Shown here one piece after another: positions 58,672 through 64,000 of a stretch of DNA of 64,000 bases. Numbering within the stretch: position 1 is the first letter of the stretch; the number at the start of each line of letters is the position of its first letter. The stretch is taken from NCBI GenBank assembly GCA_045540715.1, contig JAZQHT010000014.1, forward strand, positions 1 to 64,000. The letters run 5' to 3'. The DNA is from UMGS1279 sp045540715 (GTDB lineage: Bacteria > Bacillota > Clostridia > Oscillospirales > Acutalibacteraceae). The notes below the pieces were generated by a model. It had not been told where the DNA came from and ran no database searches. It was given only the letters and a program-made list of their open reading frames with translations. Both the position numbers and the translations under genes were made by a program.

Positions 58672-59361
58672 TTATTCTTTATTTTGTCTTTTTCTCATTT
58701 TTTCCCAGTTATAAAAACCGTAAATATCGTTAATTAAAAACATTAAAAAGCACATAACCATTGGCAAATATGAAGGGTTACTAATACTTGCAATTACCCA
58801 TAAAACAATAAGCACAATATCGTTTGCGGCATACGCCAAGGCGTAATAAGAAGAGCGCAAATATGTTAAATAAACAGCCAAAAAGCTTGTGGTTACAGAA
58901 ATTGTTGAAACAATTAAACTTTCGGTATTAAGTGCTTTTAAAATAAAGTAAAACGCGGCAGTTACTATAGCGGTTAAAACAACCATTATTATAATATCTT
59001 TTTTAGTTATTTTTTTAACCTTAACCTCTTTTGTTTTACCGTAAGGATTTTTTATCCACTCAACCGTTGCAATTATAGACATTGGAGCGGTCATCCCTAA
59101 ATACGTAAGAACCTCGCCGTAATATTTAAAATAAAACGAAACAATACCGTAAAACACAGCAAAAATAACACATAAAATTTCGCCAATTACGTAACCTTTT
59201 GCAACAAATATTAATGCCGTTACCCCAATTAAAGAAGAAATAAGGGTTAAATAATCTTTATTTGGGGATAGCAAAAAAGAAGCCGTTACAACAATAATAG
59301 ATGTTATTAAAAGGCCCTTTTCAAAGCGACTTAAATCTAAAAACGGGTTTTTAATTTTCAT
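58672..59361 (-). CDS. pnuC: Nicotinamide riboside transporter, PnuC family
   Basis: Membrane protein of 229 residues with about seven helices, for facilitated uptake of nicotinamide riboside for NAD synthesis. LSPNKDYLTLISSLIGVTA, FYGIVSFYFKYYGEVLTYLG and a TVEWIKNPYGKT motif after the fourth helix match PnuC; related PnuT and PnuX carry thiamine and riboflavin, so the ligand is not absolute. The N-terminal start at 59361 is preferred because GGAGAAATTT is directly upstream. A promoter and a structured leader of about 95 bases precede it. Confidence 0.85.
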   Translation of the reverse strand: MKIKNPFLDLSRFEKGLLITSIIVVTASFLLSPNKDYLTLISSLIGVTALIFVAKGYVIGEILCVIFAVFYGIVSFYFKYYGEVLTYLGMTAPMSIIATVEWIKNPYGKTKEVKVKKITKKDIIIMVVLTAIVTAAFYFILKALNTESLIVSTISVTTSFLAVYLTYLRSSYYALAYAANDIVLIVLWVIASISNPSYLPMVMCFLMFLINDIYGFYNWEKMRKRQNKE

Positions 59362-59460
59362 AAATTTCTCCATTAAAAAAGCACCCGCAATACACCTTCT
59401 AAGACCTAATGGTGTATTTACGAATGCCAGTATTTTGCACTCACTACCCGGTGGCAGTTT
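59362..59460 (-). ncRNA. Structured 5' leader of pnuC (riboswitch-like, class unknown)
   Basis: The transcript from the promoter at 59466-59493 would carry about 98 bases before pnuC. It contains TGCCA ... TGGCA pairing around a GGGTAGTGAGTGC loop, then AATACACC / GGTGTATT (8 bp, extended by flanking CG pairs), then GCGGGTGC and six T residues just before the ribosome binding site. This is the layout of a ligand-sensing leader controlling transcription or translation. I do not recognise it as a known NAD, TPP or preQ1 riboswitch. Confidence 0.45.
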
Positions 59461-59465
59461 TAATT

Positions 59466-59493
59466 ATTGTAACATATTTTTTTGGTTTGTCAA
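59466..59493 (-). promoter_or_regulatory. pnuC promoter TTGACA-N16-TACAAT
   Basis: On the minus strand TTGACA (59493-59488), a 16-base spacer and TACAAT (59471-59466). The -35 box overlaps the stop codon of the Cys-rich small gene. Confidence 0.7.
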
Positions 59494-59696
59494 TACCACT
59501 TATTTTTGCCAATAAATCTACACCCTTTATAGCACTTCCAGTTGTTTTTCGCATTTCTGCACTCGTGCAAAATTTCACATTTCCTACAATAATGCGGTAC
59601 GTTAATAATGAAATTTCTTTTTTCTTCATCCGCAAAAATATAGTCTATCAAATCCGAAAGTGTTTGCATTGTTTTTCTAAAAACAAAATAACTCAT
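59490..59696 (-). CDS. Cys-rich small protein divergent from an XRE regulator
   Basis: Protein of 68 residues. The N-terminal half is helical and charged (RKTMQTLSDLIDYIFADEE); the C-terminal half has HYCRKCEILHEC and KCYKGCRF, a C-x2-C, H/C and C-x3-C pattern suggesting a zinc ribbon or knuckle. RBS GAGGGG stands six bases before the ATG, and a perfect consensus promoter lies further upstream, so this frame is preferred over overlapping ones. The family is unknown to me. The divergent XRE gene with shared operator-like repeats suggests that the two form one regulated unit. Confidence 0.65.
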   Translation of the reverse strand: MSYFVFRKTMQTLSDLIDYIFADEEKRNFIINVPHYCRKCEILHECRNAKNNWKCYKGCRFIGKNKWY

Positions 59697-59715
59697 TATT
59701 ACCCCTCTATTTCTG

Positions 59716-59787
59716 TTATGGGGAATATATCCCCTTAATATTTAAGATTATAACCCCCATAATAATTTATGTCAAGGGGGGCATAAC
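59716..59787. promoter_or_regulatory. Divergent operator region with TTATGGGG/CCCCCATAA repeats
   Basis: Three related sites lie between the divergent genes: TTATGGGGAATATATCCCC (59716-59734), AACCCCCATAA (59752-59762) and GGGGGGCATAAC (59776-59787), the second and third forming an inverted pair. The second lies inside the -35 to -10 spacer of the minus-strand promoter. This is the arrangement expected for an autoregulating XRE repressor. Confidence 0.6.
59747..59775 (-). promoter_or_regulatory. Perfect consensus promoter TTGACA-N17-TATAAT
   Basis: On the minus strand TTGACA (59775-59770), a 17-base spacer and TATAAT (59752-59747) lie 51 bases before the Cys-rich small gene. A fully consensus promoter implies strong expression unless repressed; a CCCCCATAA repeat lies in its spacer. 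Confidence 0.8.
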
Positions 59788-59985
59788 ATGATAGTTTTTA
59801 ATAAATTGTGGATAACAATGAAACAAAAAGGGTTTTCGACCTACAAACTAAGGGAAGAATGTGGAATTGATAGCAAAACCATTAGGAGATTAAAGAATAA
59901 CGAGAACACCGAAACAAAAACATTAGATAAAATTTGCCGTGCTTTAAATTGTAAAATTGAAGATATTGCTGAATTTAAAGAATAA
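59788..59985 (+). CDS. XRE-family helix-turn-helix regulator
   Basis: Cro/C1-type DNA-binding protein of 65 residues, essentially one HTH domain: STYKLREECGIDSKTIRRL forms the HTH, and TLDKICRALNCKIEDIAEF the terminal helices. It has no ligand or dimerisation domain beyond this. RBS AAGGGGGGC is part of the operator-like repeat upstream, so it probably represses itself and the divergent Cys-rich gene. It ends at a bidirectional terminator. Confidence 0.9.
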   Translation: MIVFNKLWITMKQKGFSTYKLREECGIDSKTIRRLKNNENTETKTLDKICRALNCKIEDIAEFKE

Positions 59986-60020
59986 AGGTTGCAGACGTAA
60001 AACCGTAACTGCAACCTTTT
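59985..60020. terminator. Bidirectional terminator
   Basis: AAGGTTGCAG (59985-59994) pairs with CTGCAACCTT (60009-60018), followed by T residues, between convergent genes. Confidence 0.8.
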
Positions 60021-60025
60021 ATTTT

Positions 60026-60460
60026 TTATAAATAATCGCGCATTTTGATTTCTAGGGCTTCTTCTAAATTAATAAGACGTTTTGCAATATCTTTGCTTTT
60101 TTCGTCGGCCGCTTTATATTCGTTTAAATACTTATTTAAACTTTTAACCCCCATATTGCAACCATCGGTTAAAATGTCAGCAACACTATTATCGCTGTCG
60201 TCCATCATAAGTTTCATACTGGTTTTCATTTTGCTCATTGTTTCAATTATTGGGTGAGAATCTTTGCCGCTATCGTGGTACCCTTTTAATAAATCGCCAA
60301 TTTCTCTTTTTAGAGCTTCGTGCTCTTTTTTATTTTCAACCAAAAAATTTCTAAAGGTTTTATCTGTAACACTACTTAAGCAGTCTTCAATGCCTTTAAT
60401 ACCCATATCAACCCCAGCGTCGCACTCGCGAAGCAGTCTTATTGTATCTTGTTCTACCAT
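60026..60460 (-). CDS. Ferritin-like helical protein, function unknown
   Basis: Acidic helical protein of 144 residues predicted as a four-helix bundle. Glu and His spacing (ECDAGVDMGIKGIEDC ... NKKEHEALKREIGDLL ... NLEEALEIKMRDYL) resembles small ferritin-like families such as DUF2383 and PA2169-like proteins. Metal binding is possible but the full ligand set is not certain. Its ribosome binding site AAAAGGAG is the 3' arm of a hairpin at 60466-60489, so its expression may depend on readthrough and opening of that stem. It follows the PlsC-like gene. Confidence 0.65.
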   Translation of the reverse strand: MVEQDTIRLLRECDAGVDMGIKGIEDCLSSVTDKTFRNFLVENKKEHEALKREIGDLLKGYHDSGKDSHPIIETMSKMKTSMKLMMDDSDNSVADILTDGCNMGVKSLNKYLNEYKAADEKSKDIAKRLINLEEALEIKMRDYL

Positions 60461-60465
60461 AAAAA

Positions 60466-60489
60466 AACACTCCTTTTAAAAGGAGTGTT
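60466..60489 (-). terminator. Terminator hairpin that also covers the next gene's RBS
   Basis: On the minus strand AACACTCCTTTT pairs with AAAAGGAGTGTT and is followed by TTTTT and the ATG of the ferritin-like gene. It is 16 bases downstream of the PlsC-like stop. The right arm contains the Shine-Dalgarno AAAAGGAG. Confidence 0.75.
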
Positions 60490-60505
60490 CCCTATTTTTA
60501 TTAAA

Positions 60506-61774
60506 TTATTTCTTTTTTACTAAAGTTTTTTCCATTGCCATATTATAAATTTCTTCGGTGGCAAAGGCAAGTTTTGTTATAACGTTTTTAGCATTTTTAG
60601 GGTAACAATAAAACGAATCGTTTTCGGTTGAAATATCAAAGCAATCATAAGGTTTGATATAGCAATAATCATATTCAATATGCAAACTATTGTTTTCAAT
60701 AGGCGCACGACGAATTTCGTAATCTTCGCCTCTGTAATTACCCTTTAATACAAAGCCGTTATCTTTATCATGTGTAATGGTGGCATTACCCAAAGTTTCA
60801 AACTTCCAGGTTCTGGGTAGTGAATAAACCTCAACCTCATCAGAAAAAGAGTAATTGCCGCTTCTAACCTCTTTAATAACGTTTTCTTTTTCCCATAAAA
60901 ACCAATCGGGTATATGTGAAAACTCGGTTTCGCCGTTTATAGCAGAAAGTGTGCAATCTTCATTAAAGTTCCAACGTTTGCCGCACTCGGTACAAAAAAT
61001 TTCGGTGCCTTTAGAATCCATCTTGTGTTCTGTTTTACAATGTGGGCATTGATATAAAACCTTATGAAGTCCTTCAGCGCGAAATGGCTCTAAAACCTTT
61101 ATGCCGTTTTCATAAGCGTATTTGTAATCATCATAATAAAGTGCATTTTTAACCGCTTCGTTAATTTCTTCAACCGACATTGTTTTAATTTGTTCGGCAG
61201 TTAAAATTTGCGTCATTGTTGTGTGAAGCGGAACTTTGCGTTTTTTCCTAAAGTTCCAAAACGGAGAGTGCAAATGGTTGCCACGGTGCACAACCGCTAC
61301 AACCGGCACCTTATTCATTTTTATAAGTTTACCCAAACTATCGGGCATAAAAGATAGCACCCCGCAAGGTGAATAACGTGCTTCAGGGTACATCGATAAA
61401 ATATCGCCACGTTTTAAAACCTTATTAATTGATTTAATAAGATGCAAATCTCTAACATATTTACGTGTGCAAATAGCACCAATAAGCTCTAATAAAAAGG
61501 GGCGACGATAATACCCGTCAATACTAACAACGTTGCTAACTCTATAAGGGTAAGTTCCCATAGCAGCAAGTTCAAAATCTATAAAATACATATGGTTGCT
61601 AAGCATCATATATGGTGGTTTTAAGCCTTCCATATTAATTTTTTCAACCTTATATTTTTTGCCAATAAGCATAATTTTTGAAAGCAACCAAATTAGCCAC
61701 ATTATAATAATTGGTTGGCGAATTGGGTATTTAGCGGTTTTATACCGCTTTTTATTTTTATAATTTACGTCCAT
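60506..61774 (-). CDS. PlsC-like acyltransferase with zinc ribbon and C-terminal unknown domain
   Basis: Protein of 422 residues. One hydrophobic segment (about 22-37) precedes an acyltransferase domain: LSNHMYFIDFE (HxxxxD variant, about 56-66) and MYPEARYSPCG (about 133-143) with Arg, as in 1-acylglycerol-3-phosphate acyltransferases. A four-Cys zinc ribbon follows (CPHCKTEHK ... FCTECGKRW, about 230-255), then 160 residues of beta-rich sequence I do not recognise. It may acylate a lipid or glycolipid head group. Zinc ribbon fusions to PlsC domains occur in Clostridia but are uncharacterised. Confidence 0.8.
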   Translation of the reverse strand: MDVNYKNKKRYKTAKYPIRQPIIIMWLIWLLSKIMLIGKKYKVEKINMEGLKPPYMMLSNHMYFIDFELAAMGTYPYRVSNVVSIDGYYRRPFLLELIGAICTRKYVRDLHLIKSINKVLKRGDILSMYPEARYSPCGVLSFMPDSLGKLIKMNKVPVVAVVHRGNHLHSPFWNFRKKRKVPLHTTMTQILTAEQIKTMSVEEINEAVKNALYYDDYKYAYENGIKVLEPFRAEGLHKVLYQCPHCKTEHKMDSKGTEIFCTECGKRWNFNEDCTLSAINGETEFSHIPDWFLWEKENVIKEVRSGNYSFSDEVEVYSLPRTWKFETLGNATITHDKDNGFVLKGNYRGEDYEIRRAPIENNSLHIEYDYCYIKPYDCFDISTENDSFYCYPKNAKNVITKLAFATEEIYNMAMEKTLVKKK

Positions 61775-61923
61775 CTCTACTCTCCCTTAATGCCGCAATT
61801 TTAAGGACATGTAACATATAAATTTTATATTATAAGCACTAAAAAAGCAAGCAATATTTTTATCCCTTGCCGAGCAGGTATTTAAGTGATATAATTTTAA
61901 TACAATTTAAAGGTGGTGATATT

Positions 61924-62850
61924 TTGACGGCTGTAATTATAATATTAATTTCTTTAACATTACTCTTTTTTATTATTACCTATATTTGTTTTTATATGAC
62001 ATTTTACGTTACAAAAAAACAAAAAACGCCAAAAAAATATTCTTTACCACCCGGCAAAGAATATTTACCTTTTAAAGACACAATGATTAATTTTATGAAA
62101 GAAACCGAAACTCTGCCCTTTACCCCTTGTGAAATTACCTCTTTTGATGGTTTAAAACTTAAAGGTAAATATTACGAATATAAAAAGGGCGCAGAAATTG
62201 AGCTTATGCTTCACGGTTATCGCGGTTCTAAAGAAAGGGATCTTTGCGGCGGTGTTCAACGCTGTTTTAAACTCAAACGCAACACCTTAATTGTTGATTT
62301 GCGCGCAAGCGGCGAAAGTGAAGGACGGGTTATTTCTTTTGGCATAAACGAATACCGCGACTGTATAGACTGGGTTAATTACATAATAAACAATATAGAT
62401 AAAGACGCAAAAATTATTTTGACCGGTATATCTATGGGGGCTTCAACCGTTTTAATGGCAGCAGGAAAACCACTACCTAAAAACGTTATTGGCGTTGTTG
62501 CAGACTGCGGTTATACTACCGCTAAAGACATTATAAAAAAGGTTGTAAAACAGTTAAAATTACCACCCAATATTGTTTATTTCTTTATTAAAATATCCGC
62601 AAAACTTTACGGCGGCTTTAATTTGGAAGAATATTCTGCTTTAGAAGGCTGTAAAAACGCAAAGCTACCCATTATTTTCTTTCACGGAGAAAAGGACGGA
62701 TTTGTTCCTTGTGAAATGAGCCGCCAAAACTATGAGGCCTGCGTTAGTAAAAAGGTTTTATATACCGTAAAAGAAGCCGACCACGGACTATGTTATTTGG
62801 TTGATAACGACGGTTATTTTAAGACAATTAACGATTTTAAATATGAATAA
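61924..62850 (+). CDS. Membrane-anchored alpha/beta hydrolase
   Basis: Protein of 308 residues from a TTG start, chosen because AAAGGTGGTG lies six bases upstream. An N-terminal anchor (about 4-28) is followed by an alpha/beta hydrolase domain similar to YqkD/BAAT-like peptidases or esterases: oxyanion region LMLHGYRGSKERD, nucleophile elbow TGISMGAS, acid FHGEKDGFVP and base EADHGLCY, giving an intact Ser-Asp-His triad. The substrate is unknown. Monocistronic with a terminator shared with the convergent ClC gene. Confidence 0.85.
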   Translation: MTAVIIILISLTLLFFIITYICFYMTFYVTKKQKTPKKYSLPPGKEYLPFKDTMINFMKETETLPFTPCEITSFDGLKLKGKYYEYKKGAEIELMLHGYRGSKERDLCGGVQRCFKLKRNTLIVDLRASGESEGRVISFGINEYRDCIDWVNYIINNIDKDAKIILTGISMGASTVLMAAGKPLPKNVIGVVADCGYTTAKDIIKKVVKQLKLPPNIVYFFIKISAKLYGGFNLEEYSALEGCKNAKLPIIFFHGEKDGFVPCEMSRQNYEACVSKKVLYTVKEADHGLCYLVDNDGYFKTINDFKYE

Positions 62851-62877
62851 AAAAAGACGGTTTATACCGTCTTTTTA
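62851..62877. terminator. Bidirectional terminator
   Basis: AAAAAGACGG (62851-62860) pairs with CCGTCTTTTT (62867-62876); its T run overlaps the ClC stop codon on the other strand. Confidence 0.8.
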
Positions 62878-64000
62878 TTTTGCTATTAAATATTCTTGTT
62901 CTTTATATAAACTCTGTTTGCCTGAAAGTAAAAACGAAATTATAACCGCAATTATAAAATATGGTGCTAAAGTAAAACCAAAAAGTTCAATACCTAATAT
63001 TAAACTTGCAAGGGGTGTTTTTGTGCTTACACAAAAGATAACCACCATACAAACCGCGGCCGAAAAGGTTATGCTTAACCCCAAAATACTGCCAAAAAAT
63101 GCGCCAAAGGTGGCTCCAACAAAAAAGCCGGGCACAATTTCTCCGCCTTTAAAGCCAACCGCCATTGTAATTGCTGTAAATAAAATTTTTAAAATAAAGG
63201 CATAATTCGGTATTATTTTACCTGCAAACACCCCGTCGATAACTTTTGTGCCGGTTCCTAAATAATCGGTACCAAAAACAAAAGACAAAATTACAATTAT
63301 AACTGCGCCAAAAAGTATTCTGTTATACTCGTTTTTGCAAATTATTTTAAACAGTTTATTGCCAAAACGCATTGCCTTTACAAATATAATTCCAACTGCC
63401 GTTGCCGAAACAATTAAACCTAAAGTTTTTAAAATGGTAATTGCAGAAAATTCATCAACAAAAACCCTTTGTTTTAAAGCTGTTACCCCTAAACTTTTTG
63501 CAACAAAATACGCCGAAAAACTAGCCACTAAACTTTGAAAAACCGCACTTAAATAAATTTTACCAACACTTATTACGGTTACTGCAAAAATTGCGGCTGT
63601 AAGAGGGGTTGCAAAAACTGCCGAAAACATACCTGCAAGCCCTGCTATTATTAAAATTTTGGCGGCATCAAATGAAAATTTAAAAATTTTAGCAATACCT
63701 TTTGCAAAGCCTGCTCCAATTTGTAAAGCCGCCCCTTCTTTTCCGGCAGAACCGCCAAAAAGGTGGGTTATAACGCTTGAGACAAAAACCGCAAAACTTA
63801 AAACAGGTGAAAATTGATTTTTGTTTTGTATTGCTAAAAAGATAGTATTTGTGTTTTGACCTTTAATTTTTAAAAGCCTATATAATAAAACAATTAAAAC
63901 CCCAGCTAAGGGTAAAAAATAAATCAAAAAACCGTTTTCTGTTCTAAGAAAATTGGCGTATGAAATTAAATGATAAAAAAGGCTACCAACTATACCACAA
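62875..64000 (-). CDS. ClC-family chloride channel/transporter, 5'-truncated by the window end
   Basis: Partial gene: the minus-strand frame remains open to position 64000 (upstream codons read GIVGSLFYHLISYANFLRT), so the start lies beyond the window. About 374 residues are visible, covering most of the ClC fold. GSAGKEGAALQIGAG is the gating-glutamate motif (GKEG, lacking the usual following Pro), KGGEIVPGFFVGATFG near the middle of the second half matches the GxFxP anion-site motif, and a C-terminal Tyr-containing segment is present. Chloride/proton exchange or anion channel function cannot be told apart; no CBS domain is present. Confidence 0.9.
   Translation of the reverse strand, partial: CGIVGSLFYHLISYANFLRTENGFLIYFLPLAGVLIVLLYRLLKIKGQNTNTIFLAIQNKNQFSPVLSFAVFVSSVITHLFGGSAGKEGAALQIGAGFAKGIAKIFKFSFDAAKILIIAGLAGMFSAVFATPLTAAIFAVTVISVGKIYLSAVFQSLVASFSAYFVAKSLGVTALKQRVFVDEFSAITILKTLGLIVSATAVGIIFVKAMRFGNKLFKIICKNEYNRILFGAVIIVILSFVFGTDYLGTGTKVIDGVFAGKIIPNYAFILKILFTAITMAVGFKGGEIVPGFFVGATFGAFFGSILGLSITFSAAVCMVVIFCVSTKTPLASLILGIELFGFTLAPYFIIAVIISFLLSGKQSLYKEQEYLIAK

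Noticed and set aside
59444..59635. Alternative minus-strand frame overlapping the Cys-rich gene
   Set aside because: The frame at 59490-59696 has the better ribosome binding site, an upstream consensus promoter and an ordered Cys pattern.
59409..59738. 109-codon plus-strand frame upstream of the XRE gene
   Set aside because: It overlaps the pnuC promoter and leader and the well-supported Cys-rich gene on the other strand, and has no ribosome binding site.

Overview
The window reads as a chromosomal segment of a low-GC Gram-positive bacterium, most likely an uncultured anaerobic member of class Clostridia (Bacillota). Support: AT-rich DNA, strong purine-rich Shine-Dalgarno sites, many lipobox lipoproteins, EpsG/CapF-type capsule genes, DUF1810, YwaF/TIGR02206 and NERD proteins, and TGA used as a stop (end of the second DHH gene), which argues against Mollicutes. 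No rRNA gene, intact tRNA or CRISPR array was seen.

Layout. 1-1818 is the integrase end of an integrated element; its boundary is a 3' half of an initiator tRNA-fMet gene at 1773-1818, followed by the tRNA terminator and a hairpin-rich tract carrying a second tRNA-derived fragment. 2190-6901 holds small hypothetical and membrane genes, including a possible ADP-ribosyltransferase-fold protein, a 59-codon gene and a NERD nuclease-like protein. 7052-16446 is an eleven-gene nucleoside and nucleotide salvage operon (tdk-deoC-deoD-deoB-cdd-pdp-udk-dgt-two DHH phosphoesterases-surE). 16454-17476 is a repeat island: three REP-like repeats, the tail of a REP-associated transposase, and a DUF559 endonuclease gene split by a 278-bp MITE.

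17544-29985 (minus strand) encodes three surface lipoproteins (a barnase-type RNase, a 1446-residue OB-fold and beta-repeat protein, a staphylococcal-nuclease/OB-fold protein), a complete family-1 binding-protein ABC importer, and an RDD membrane protein. With the salvage operon this looks like one programme: bind and cut extracellular nucleic acid, import the products, and convert them to bases and (deoxy)ribose phosphates. This is the best candidate in the window for a little-described system. The importer's ligand is an inference from context.

30313-31581 is an NlpC/P60-like lipoprotein. 31643-53477 is a 19-gene surface polysaccharide locus read from one strong promoter at 53523-53551: initiating sugar transferase, Wzx, EpsG-type polymerase, six glycosyltransferases, UDP-HexNAcA and UDP-L-FucNAc genes, a split transketolase with an aldo-keto reductase, and a pyruvyltransferase-ferredoxin-FrhB fusion. 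53627-58637 pairs a GH2 glycosidase and MFS transporter with two divergent PHP-domain proteins. 58672-64000 holds pnuC with a structured leader, a divergent XRE regulator and Cys-rich small protein with GGGG/CCCC operators, a ferritin-like protein, a PlsC/zinc-ribbon protein, an alpha/beta hydrolase and the C-terminal part of a ClC channel gene cut by the window end.
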